From contig JAGVEK010000272.1 of the NCBI GenBank assembly GCA_020058315.1, positions 1-8,131 of the forward strand: 8,131 bases of DNA, read 5' to 3'. The stretch's first letter is position 1; every line of letters begins with the position of its first letter. Shown here in pieces: positions 1 to 5,118 of the stretch. Under the pieces are notes generated by a model. The model searched no databases, was not told the DNA's origin, and was given only the letters and a program-made list of their open reading frames with translations. The translations under genes were made by a program, and so were the position numbers. Origin of the DNA: Candidatus Zixiibacteriota bacterium. GTDB lineage: Bacteria; Zixibacteria; MSB-5A5; WJJR01.

Positions 1-27
1 CGACCAATGGTGCCCCTCGACACCCCC

Positions 28-1110
28 TCACTTCCCTGTCTTGACCACTTCCGGCTCGGGCGCCGCGCCGGGGCCTACCTGTCGTGACAGTCCGAGCTTC
101 TCGCGCAGCTTGCTGTCGATCTCGATGTACATCTCCGGATTCTCCAGCAGATACTGCCGCGCGCTTTCGCGCCCCTGGCCGATGCGCAGGTCGCCGTAGG
201 AGAACCAGGAGCCGGATTTCTCGACGACTCCTTCCTTAGAGGCCAGGTCGAGAATGTCACCGGATTTCGAGATTCCTTCGCCATAGATGATGTCGAACTC
301 GGCATCTCTGAACGGTGGCGCCACTTTGTTCTTCACAACACGCACGCGAGTGCGGGCGCCCTTGACGAGCTCGGCATCTTTGATCGCTGCGATCTTGCGG
401 ATGTCGAGGCGCACGGTGGCGTAGAACTTCAGCGCGTGGCCGCCGGTTGTGGTCTCGGGGTTGCCGAACATCACGCCGATCTTCATGCGGATCTGGTTGA
501 TGAAGATGACGCATGTCCGGGACTTGGAAATGTTGGCCGTCAGTTTGCGGAGGGCCTGCGACATCAGCCTTGCCTGAAGACCCATTTGCGGGTCACCCAT
601 CTCGCCTTCAATTTCGGCGCGCGGCACCAGGGCTGCCACCGAGTCGATCACCACGACATCAATCGCACCGGAACGCACCAGTGTCTCGGTGATCTCCAAT
701 GCCTGTTCGCCCGTGTCGGGCTGGGAGATCAGAAGATTCTCCAGATCCACTCCCAATTTGCCGGCATACGCGGCGTCAAGTGCGTGCTCGGCATCGATGA
801 AGGCCGCATTCCCGCCGAGCTTCTGTGCTTCGGCGATGATCGAGAGTGCCAGCGTTGTCTTGCCAGACGATTCGGGCCCGAAGATTTCGATGACCCGTCC
901 GCGCGGGACCCCGCCAATGCCAAGCGCGTGGTCGAGCGAGATGGAACCGGTCGAAATGGTGTCGACCGAATTATCCCGGGTTTCGCCGCCCAGACGCATG
1001 ATGGATCCCTTGCCGAATTGACGTTCGATTTGCATCACCGCTGATTCGAGAGCGCGTTTCCGGCCGTTCTCCGGCGGGGGAGGAGTTGGTGGTACATTGG
1101 TCTTCGCCAT
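28..1110 (-). CDS. recA: Recombinase RecA
   Basis: RecA is the ATP-dependent strand-exchange protein of homologous recombination and the co-protease that triggers LexA self-cleavage. The 360-residue product is slightly longer than the usual 340-355. Visible landmarks are the Walker A GPESSGKT (residues 78-85), the Walker-B-like strand VVVIDSVAAL (152-161), the L2-loop region around GNPETTTGG (216-224) and the RecA signature ALKFYATVRLDIRK (226-239). The N-terminus has a proline run (PPTPPPP), and the C-terminal tail (GPGAAPEPEVVKTGK) is less acidic than in E. coli. I chose the ATG at 1110 because MAKTN fits the family and AAAGGAA (1117-1123) lies 6 nt upstream. The frame stays open to an ATG at 1254, but that extension would run through the promoter. 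A LexA box and promoter lie upstream. The identification is certain; only the start has slight doubt. Confidence 0.98.
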   Translation of the reverse strand: MAKTNVPPTPPPPENGRKRALESAVMQIERQFGKGSIMRLGGETRDNSVDTISTGSISLDHALGIGGVPRGRVIEIFGPESSGKTTLALSIIAEAQKLGGNAAFIDAEHALDAAYAGKLGVDLENLLISQPDTGEQALEITETLVRSGAIDVVVIDSVAALVPRAEIEGEMGDPQMGLQARLMSQALRKLTANISKSRTCVIFINQIRMKIGVMFGNPETTTGGHALKFYATVRLDIRKIAAIKDAELVKGARTRVRVVKNKVAPPFRDAEFDIIYGEGISKSGDILDLASKEGVVEKSGSWFSYGDLRIGQGRESARQYLLENPEMYIEIDSKLREKLGLSRQVGPGAAPEPEVVKTGK

Positions 1111-1210
1111 TGCCGATTCCTTTATCTGACCCGATCCCCACATGCCGAGGGGGCGGTCCTCTGATGGTTGATCTTCTGCATCGGTTGCCACAAACAGTCC
1201 CTGGCGGCAC

Positions 1211-1239
1211 AGTATATAACCCGACAAACATGGGCGCAA
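1211..1239 (-). promoter_or_regulatory. Predicted sigma70-type promoter of recA
   Basis: Read on the minus strand, a -35-like TTGCGC (1239-1234) is followed by a 17-nt spacer and the good -10 TATACT (1216-1211). The transcript would start near 1204 and leave a leader of about 95 nt before the recA ATG. The -35 is weak (3 of 6 consensus bases), but the -10 and spacing are good and the LexA box sits just upstream. This is a pattern prediction. Confidence 0.6.
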
Positions 1240-1246
1240 GCGGAAA

Positions 1247-1262
1247 GTGAACAAATGTTCAC
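1247..1262. promoter_or_regulatory. LexA operator (SOS box, GAAC-N4-GTTC type)
   Basis: GTGAACAAATGTTCAC is a perfect inverted repeat with 6-bp arms (GTGAAC / GTTCAC) around the 4-bp centre AAAT. It matches the LexA (DinR) box known from Bacillus and Actinobacteria, whose core is GAAC-N4-GTTC. It lies just upstream of the predicted recA -35, a usual place for LexA control of recA. The match and context are seen in the sequence; LexA binding is inferred, and no lexA gene is in the window. Confidence 0.85.
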
Positions 1263-1320
1263 TCCCCTCATAAGTCCTGAGCGGCTGGTCATCAATCGTT
1301 TGTCTGCCTTTCGGTTATGC

Positions 1321-1341
1321 CAAGGGGCTGAAAGCCCCTTG
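1321..1341. repeat. Perfect intergenic hairpin between thpR and recA
   Basis: Arms CAAGGGGCT (1321-1329) and AGCCCCTTG (1333-1341) are perfectly complementary around a 3-nt loop, GAA. On the minus strand it lies between the thpR stop and the recA promoter, so it could end thpR transcription, but no T-run follows on either strand. It may instead be a dispersed REP-like intergenic repeat. The rest of this gap toward thpR (1342-1491) shows no convincing gene or signal. Confidence 0.6.
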
Positions 1342-1491
1342 CCTGGGCCGAGGTGCGGACAGGAGCGTGGGGCATTCGAGTGTCTGCGAGAGATCTCCCG
1401 CCAGACGACTGATGTCCATGCAGCTTTCGGGCAAGGAGTGTTCGACCCATTGTCCTCTCCTGCGTGGCGGTCGAACGAAGGGGCGATCGTT

Positions 1492-2046
1492 CTATCGTAA
1501 GGGAACAGAATCAACGACAGAATAAGATGCGCCTTGGGGAGAAAGAACCGAGCGCATCAGGTCGATTTGCGCGACCGGGATCATCTGCGATAGATACGGA
1601 ATGTGAGCTGCGGCCTTGGCCAGCCGGTCGGCCGGTCCCGGCTCACGCAGCCGTGCCAGCGTGATGTGAGCGGAGAAGGGGCGTGTTTCCAGCGAGAAAC
1701 CGAGGGCGGCGGTCTGATGGTCGATGTCCCGCGCGAGAGATTTCAGAGTGTCGAAACCGGATTCAATGCCAGTCCAGAAGATGCGCGCCTTCCTCTCATT
1801 GGGGAAGAAGCCGAACCCACCCAAACGCAACTCAAATGGATGGTGATCTCCGGTTGCAAGAGTCAGCGCGCCGAGGATGGGACGAATCTGCTCCTGGTGA
1901 ATCTCGTCGAGGAATTTGATCGTTACGTGCAGGTTCTCGGGCGGCACCCACCGGGCAGGCGGACCCGCGTGGCGGATGCGCGCGACGATCTCGCCGAGAT
2001 CCTGCCTGACGCTCACAGGGAGGTTGATGGCGATGAACGCGCGCAT
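1492..2046 (-). CDS. thpR: RNA 2',3'-cyclic phosphodiesterase (ThpR/LigT family)
   Basis: This is a 2H-phosphoesterase expected to open 2',3'-cyclic phosphates on RNA to 2'-phosphates, the family first described as 2'-5' RNA ligase. The 184 residues are the normal length. Both catalytic HxT motifs are present: HVT at 40-42 within LHVTIKFL, and HIT at 127-129 within FSAHITLAR. The N-terminal MRAFIAINLP is typical of the family. The ATG at 2046 is the only possible start, because the frame meets a stop at 2071-2073 with no other start codon between. It has no Shine-Dalgarno sequence, while a TATACT lies 6 nt before the ATG, suggesting a leaderless mRNA. thpR next to recA is a common bacterial arrangement. 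Here the two are separated by 381 bp containing recA's own promoter. Confidence 0.94.
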   Translation of the reverse strand: MRAFIAINLPVSVRQDLGEIVARIRHAGPPARWVPPENLHVTIKFLDEIHQEQIRPILGALTLATGDHHPFELRLGGFGFFPNERKARIFWTGIESGFDTLKSLARDIDHQTAALGFSLETRPFSAHITLARLREPGPADRLAKAAAHIPYLSQMIPVAQIDLMRSVLSPQGASYSVVDSVPLR

Positions 2047-2052
2047 GATGGG

Positions 2053-2081
2053 AGTATAAGAAGTTGGCCGCTAGACATGAA
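2053..2081 (-). promoter_or_regulatory. Possible thpR promoter for a leaderless transcript
   Basis: On the minus strand the -10 TATACT (2058-2053) is preceded, after 17 nt, by a weak -35 TTCATG (2081-2076). The thpR ATG begins only 6 nt after the -10, so transcription would start at or next to the start codon. This agrees with the missing ribosome binding site. The -10 is strong; the -35 is poor. Confidence 0.45.
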
Positions 2082-2137
2082 GTGCGAAGCGCCCCCGATC
2101 GCAATGGGGCCCTGAAGGCTTCGATGTGCCAGATCCC

Positions 2138-2175
2138 AAAGAAGAACCGGCCGACGGTCCTTCGCCGGCCGGTTC
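2138..2175 (-). terminator. Rho-independent terminator after the lysine-rich peptide gene
   Basis: On the minus strand the arms GAACCGGCCG (2175-2166) and CGGCCGGTTC (2153-2144) form a perfect 10-bp stem. A G·U pair and two Watson-Crick pairs extend it inward to a loop of AAGGAC. The stem is followed by TTCTTT, a U-rich tail. It lies 34 bp past the stop of the 52-codon gene and would insulate thpR from it. The G·U pair and the tail work only in the minus orientation. Confidence 0.75.
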
Positions 2176-2184
2176 GGAGCTGCG

Positions 2185-2199
2185 CGCCCCATTGGGGCG
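2185..2199. repeat. Small GC hairpin ahead of the terminator
   Basis: CGCCCC (2185-2190) and GGGGCG (2194-2199) are perfect complements around a 3-nt loop. It lies between the stop of the lysine-rich peptide gene and the larger terminator stem. It could be a first pause hairpin or an mRNA-stabilising 3' structure. No T-run follows directly. Confidence 0.45.
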
Positions 2200-2208
2200 T
2201 CGGATAAC

Positions 2209-2367
2209 TTACGCGACCATCCGCTTCGTGGTGCGGCGGGTAGTAGCCTTGCGCGCGGTCTTGCGGGTCGATCCCGCCTTCTTAACCGCTTTCTTCTTTG
2301 CGGTCTTCTTCGCGGTCTTCTTCGCAGGCTTCTTGGTGGTCTTCTTGGTTGACTTTTTCACCGGCAT
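2209..2367 (-). CDS. Lysine-rich histone-H1-like DNA-binding peptide (52 aa)
   Basis: The 52-residue product is built from KK doublets separated by T, A, P and S: residues 12-26 run KKPAKKTAKKTAKKK. An arginine-containing tail (STRKTARKATTRRTTKR, 33-49) follows. It has 18 lysines, 5 arginines and no acidic residue. This composition resembles histone-H1 tails and bacterial lysine-rich nucleoid proteins (Hc1/AlgP type), so nonspecific nucleic-acid binding or compaction is inferred. The ATG at 2367 has a near-perfect ribosome binding site 7 nt away, and a terminator follows the stop, so the gene looks well expressed and real. At the DNA level a 12-bp unit (GCGGTCTTCTTC on the plus strand, 2300-2311 and 2312-2323, degenerate to 2347) is tandemly repeated and encodes the 4-residue periodicity. 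It may share transcription with the orphan gene 102 bp upstream. Confidence 0.85.
   Translation of the reverse strand: MPVKKSTKKTTKKPAKKTAKKTAKKKAVKKAGSTRKTARKATTRRTTKRMVA
2300..2347. repeat. 12-bp tandem repeat inside the lysine-rich gene
   Basis: The unit GCGGTCTTCTTC occurs twice exactly (2300-2311, 2312-2323) and twice in degenerate form (2324-2335, 2336-2347). Each unit encodes one four-residue KK-x-x step on the minus strand. Slippage here would add or remove whole repeats without shifting the frame. Confidence 0.7.
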
Positions 2368-2374
2368 TCTTTTT

Positions 2375-2386
2375 CACCTCCTCCTT
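2375..2386 (-). promoter_or_regulatory. Very strong ribosome binding site of the lysine-rich peptide gene
   Basis: On the minus strand AAGGAGGAGGTG contains two overlapping AGGAGG cores and ends 7 nt before the ATG at 2367. It is one of the two strongest Shine-Dalgarno sequences in the window. It fixes the start and suggests high translation, as expected for an abundant nucleoid protein. Confidence 0.85.
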
Positions 2387-2469
2387 AGCTGCTTGTTGAG
2401 GGCCATTGGTGATTCGTTACACGGCATATCCAAAAGGAACGTACCACATCTCATTGCGAGTGACCGGAC

Positions 2470-2811
2470 TCACGTGCCGACGGTCTTGATCGTGACGGAG
2501 TCGGAGCCGAAGACGACCGAGTGCGCATAACGCCACTGATGCCTGCGCAGCATTCCCCCCAGGTCAACCTCGGCCCCCCTGGCTTCGCCAGTGTCGACCA
2601 AGACCCCGTCGGTTCCCTGAACAACGAGGACACCAGGCTCGACTCCCGCACCGCGATCATCGTTCAACAGGGTCACTGTCAGACGCCGGGCTTCGAGTTC
2701 ATAGGTCAGAGCCCGCAAGGCGGCCCCGCGTTCGACCGGAGCACCCAGGTGCCCGGCCGTTTCGATGGCGGCCCGGTAGATCTCGTCGGCGGTGGCGGCG
2801 GTTCTGGTCAC
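2470..2811 (-). CDS. Uncharacterised protein of 113 residues
   Basis: I do not recognise this family. The predicted product begins with a likely helical segment (residues 7-45, rich in A, E and R). A second half of probable beta strands follows (LTVTLLND 44-51, GVLVVQGTDGVLVDTG 60-75, HSVVFGSDSVTIKTVG 97-112). There is no signal peptide, membrane segment or obvious metal-binding motif. The start is a GTG at 2811 with AGGA 7 nt upstream; a stop at 2833-2835 excludes a longer form. The frame is open for its whole length and encodes a balanced, soluble composition, unlike the competing frames. It sits between the NtrC-like regulator and the lysine-rich peptide gene, all on the minus strand, and may be co-transcribed with the latter. 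Its reality is likely but not proven. Confidence 0.6.
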   Translation of the reverse strand: MTRTAATADEIYRAAIETAGHLGAPVERGAALRALTYELEARRLTVTLLNDDRGAGVEPGVLVVQGTDGVLVDTGEARGAEVDLGGMLRRHQWRYAHSVVFGSDSVTIKTVGT

Positions 2812-2915
2812 AAACGGGTCCTGTTTGCCTCGTTACATTGTGAACAATTTCCCAATCTCCCCATTCCTTCCGATCTTGTTGTCGTGCCGTCATTTAGTTA
2901 TCGGCCGACGGACAA

Positions 2916-2967
2916 GGGATATGAAGTACCAACGAGTTAGGCAAGGGGTTTTTAGGGTGCTTTTTTT
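2916..2967 (-). promoter_or_regulatory. Candidate promoter with upstream A-tracts for the 113-aa gene
   Basis: On the minus strand TTGCCT (2944-2939) and TATCCC (2921-2916) are spaced by 17 nt. Upstream of the -35 are A5 (2953-2949) and A7 (2967-2961), roughly where an UP element would lie. The -10 matches only half of the consensus, so this is a weak prediction. The remainder of the gap 2812-3080 holds several GTTACA motifs. Confidence 0.3.
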
Positions 2968-3052
2968 GGTGGGGGTATCGCGTGGAACAATTGTGTTACA
3001 ACGCAGCCTCTGATATGGGTAATCGGCCACTGTCCAAGGGAGAAGACTTCGA

Positions 3053-3079
3053 TGTTACATCGTAGATACTGATGTAACA
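3053..3079. repeat. 9-bp inverted repeat directly after the regulator stop codon
   Basis: TGTTACATC (3053-3061) and GATGTAACA (3071-3079) are perfect inverted repeats with a 9-bp spacer. The repeat begins two bases past the minus-strand stop codon (TGA, 3083-3081). As RNA it would be a modest AU-rich hairpin without a U-tail, so a terminator role is weak. As DNA it looks like a dimeric protein-binding site. Confidence 0.6.
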
Positions 3080-3080
3080 A

Positions 3081-4928
3081 TCATGTATCGCTTATTGTCG
3101 GCCCACTCGTATTGTGAATATCTTCACGAGCGGGGCGTACCATTCCGGGCGGCAAGACACGCAGCAGCCGTTGCCACTGGGCGCGATGAATCCCGCAATG
3201 GCGCGCCGCCCGGGCCCAGTTGTGCCCAACATTACTCACAACCGCTTCGACAAACGCACGTTCGACCGACGAGACGGCGCTCTTCTTGGCCCGTTTCAAT
3301 TGACTGTAATCACCACTCTTGCCAGCCGTCGCCGCTGAGCGGACCCAAGTGGCCGCGTCGGTAACCCAGGACGACGAGTCCGGCGAGGGCGTCGGAGCGA
3401 TCGTGGTCGGCATCGCTGCTGGGAGATCAGCCGTTGTGATCAGCGGTCCTTTTGCCAGGAGCACGGCGCGTTCCACGATCTGTGCCAGTTGTCCCACATT
3501 GCCAGGGTAGGTGCCCGCTGCGAGGATGCGGGCGGCCTCGATATCGATGCCCTCGACACTTCGTCCTGCCTTCCGCGCGGCGGTCTGGGCGAACCGTCGT
3601 GCCAGCTCCAAGATGTCGGCCCCGCGCTCTCGCAGCGGGGGAACGGGCACGCGGGCAACGGTGATTGGGTAGTACAAGTCAGGCCGGAATGTCCCTGAGG
3701 ACACCGCCCGATCCAGGTCGGCGGTGGTTGCGAGAACGAGACGCACATTCGTCCGTCGCGGCGTTCGATCTCCTTCACGCTCAAATGTACCCTCCTGCAG
3801 GAAGCGCAGCAGCCGGACTTGTGTCACTGGGCCCAATGCGGTGATCTCGTCGAGGAAGAGAGTGCCTCCATCGGCCAATTCGAGATCACCGGGCCGCTCA
3901 TCAATTGTGCCATCCGTGCCGGCAGTTCTGGCTCCGAACAGCGAACGAACAATCACATCTTCCGGGAGGTTGGCGGCGGCCACTGTGACGAAGGGTTTTC
4001 CCGCGCGAGAAGATCGCAGATGGATCGCTCGCGCGAGCGTCCTGCGTCCGCTTCCGGGTTCACCTTCAATCAGAATGGGTGTTTCGCTGACCGCGTAGTT
4101 CGCCGCCAGGGCAACGGCTTTGCGAAACGCGGGTGCCTGCCCGGCGAGATGCTCGAACCCCTCAGGTTTGGGGCCGGCTTCCAGCACCGGCCGTGCGGCA
4201 ATGCCGACTTTTGCCGAAAGATACCGTCCCAGCCTTGCGGTGATGGCCGCCACGGCTGCGGCTTCATCAGTTCCGAAACCCGCATCCATGACCGGTCGGC
4301 CGGCGATCACCGCCCCGTAGACCTGGTCGGCATGATCGATCCGAATTGCGAGCCAGTGTGATATTCGCCCGCGCTCTCTCGGCCCGGTGCCGACGGGACG
4401 ACCCTCAATTATGATGCGCTGGCCTCCTCGTGCACCTGCAGACAGGACTTCGGTTAACTCCTGATCCGCCGTGGGTGGCCATGTCCGGCCGTGTCCGCGT
4501 TCGGTCCCCATGCGTCGGGCCTGTCCCGAGGATTCGTAGACTGCAACAAAGGCACCATCACATGGAATCGACCGCACCAGGCATCGGAGCATGTGCTTCA
4601 TCGCCGTTTCCAGGTCGGCCTCGGCGGCGAGCCGCTCCTCGAATTCAACCAGGGCCAGCAACCGGTCCCGTTCCCGTCGCATGCGTTCAGCGTGCTCGAT
4701 CTGTCTGTCCCAGACCTCGACCGACCTGGCCCACCGCCCGTCGACCCGCCGCTTCAATCGTTCCCAGTGCTCGCGCAGTAGTGCCGCCGCGTTGCGTCCG
4801 GCGGGAGTCCTGCTCTTCATCACCAGCGCGCGATCCAGCTCAGAGTCGAATCGAACCAACTCCCGTCGCTGTCCCGTCTGCTCGGCGTGCCAGTCAAACT
4901 CGGGTGGGGGCTGTGGTCGTGTCTCCAT
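3081..4928 (-). CDS. Degenerate NtrC-family regulator (coiled coil, GAF-like, AAA+, Fis-type HTH)
   Basis: The 615 residues show a charged, probably coiled-coil N-terminus (about 45-105), a GAF-like sensor (about 105-240), an NtrC-type AAA+ domain (about 258-500), a Ser/Thr/Pro-rich linker, and a Fis-type helix-turn-helix (about 553-592, with ARAARHCGIHRAQWQRLLR). Family marks are clear: Walker B GGTLFLDE (354-361), LLRFLQEGTF (373-382) and PPLRERGADI (430-439). Several key residues are changed. Walker A reads GEPGSGRR (289-296) with Arg295 in place of the invariant Lys. The GAFTGA sigma54-contact loop is replaced by TAGTDGT (335-341). One arginine finger is Pro421, and the sensor II Arg in GNVRE is Gly479. 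I infer a DNA-binding regulator that does not act as a standard sigma54 activator. No Shine-Dalgarno precedes the ATG; a promoter ends 8 nt upstream. It diverges from pgsA. Confidence 0.88.
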   Translation of the reverse strand: METRPQPPPEFDWHAEQTGQRRELVRFDSELDRALVMKSRTPAGRNAAALLREHWERLKRRVDGRWARSVEVWDRQIEHAERMRRERDRLLALVEFEERLAAEADLETAMKHMLRCLVRSIPCDGAFVAVYESSGQARRMGTERGHGRTWPPTADQELTEVLSAGARGGQRIIIEGRPVGTGPRERGRISHWLAIRIDHADQVYGAVIAGRPVMDAGFGTDEAAAVAAITARLGRYLSAKVGIAARPVLEAGPKPEGFEHLAGQAPAFRKAVALAANYAVSETPILIEGEPGSGRRTLARAIHLRSSRAGKPFVTVAAANLPEDVIVRSLFGARTAGTDGTIDERPGDLELADGGTLFLDEITALGPVTQVRLLRFLQEGTFEREGDRTPRRTNVRLVLATTADLDRAVSSGTFRPDLYYPITVARVPVPPLRERGADILELARRFAQTAARKAGRSVEGIDIEAARILAAGTYPGNVGQLAQIVERAVLLAKGPLITTADLPAAMPTTIAPTPSPDSSSWVTDAATWVRSAATAGKSGDYSQLKRAKKSAVSSVERAFVEAVVSNVGHNWARAARHCGIHRAQWQRLLRVLPPGMVRPAREDIHNTSGPTISDT

Positions 4929-4936
4929 CAGCCGTC

Positions 4937-4965
4937 AGTCTGAAGCACCGAGCACACCATGTCAA
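4937..4965 (-). promoter_or_regulatory. Predicted promoter of the NtrC-like regulator
   Basis: On the minus strand a perfect -35 TTGACA (4965-4960) and a -10-like CAGACT (4942-4937) are spaced by 17 nt. Only 8 nt separate the -10 from the ATG at 4928, so the transcript would be nearly leaderless. The extended -35 sequence TTGACATGGTGTG is almost the same as that of the pgsA promoter. Confidence 0.55.
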
Positions 4966-4980
4966 GGAATCTGAGTCGTC

Positions 4981-4990
4981 CCGGCGCCGG
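4981..4990. repeat. 10-bp palindrome in the divergent promoter region
   Basis: CCGGCGCCGG is a perfect palindrome between the two divergent promoters. GC-rich palindromes of this length can be operators but also arise by chance in GC-rich DNA. No role is assigned. Confidence 0.35.
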
Positions 4991-5048
4991 AATCACGCGG
5001 GAACGCTCCGGGGGCCCGCCTGCCGGGCGGTCAGGCGCAATAGCCGCA

Positions 5049-5078
5049 TTGACATCGTGTGAAGCGGCATGGTAACAT
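5049..5078 (+). promoter_or_regulatory. Predicted sigma70-type promoter of the pgsA-pgpA-cinA operon
   Basis: A perfect -35 TTGACA (5049-5054) and -10 TAACAT (5073-5078) are spaced by 18 nt, giving a start near 5085 and a leader of about 35 nt. The in-frame ATG at 5059 falls inside this promoter, which supports the pgsA start at 5119. Confidence 0.7.
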
Positions 5079-5118
5079 GCATGGCGGACCCTCAAGCGGA
5101 AGCGACCGGAAACCGGCC

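Noticed and set aside
1..27. Possible start (GTG) of a further minus-strand gene such as recX after recA
   Set aside because: Fewer than ten codons are visible, so no family can be recognised.
1111..1254. 48-residue N-terminal extension of RecA from the ATG at 1254
   Set aside because: It would begin inside the LexA box and run across the promoter. It does not resemble RecA, and a good ribosome binding site precedes the ATG at 1110.
1122..1514. Minus-strand 130-codon frame in the thpR-recA gap
   Set aside because: It overlaps the thpR end, LexA box, promoter and hairpin, has an unprotein-like composition and no ribosome binding site.
2126..2530. Plus-strand frame of 134 codons with very hydrophobic FF/AV repeats, looking like a membrane protein
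   Set aside because: It is the mirror of the lysine-rich minus-strand gene (AAG codons read as CTT). The minus gene has the ribosome binding site and terminator.
3052..3072. Six-codon plus-strand frame MLHRRY with AAGGGAG upstream, a possible leader peptide
   Set aside because: No real plus-strand gene follows: the next frame (3083-3364) is the mirror of the regulator's HTH end. A chance frame over the inverted repeat is more likely.
5012..5031. GC-rich hairpin-like sequence between the divergent promoters
   Set aside because: Several short alternative pairings exist but none is longer than 5 bp, so it is not distinguishable from GC-rich background.
4436..5062. Plus-strand frames of 96-210 codons opposite the regulator gene
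   Set aside because: They are rich in Pro, Arg and Ser, as expected for antisense frames of a GC-rich gene, and the minus strand has clear domains.
5059..5118. 20-residue N-terminal extension of PgsA from the ATG at 5059
   Set aside because: It lies within the -35/-10 spacer of the operon promoter, is not PgsA-like and has no ribosome binding site.
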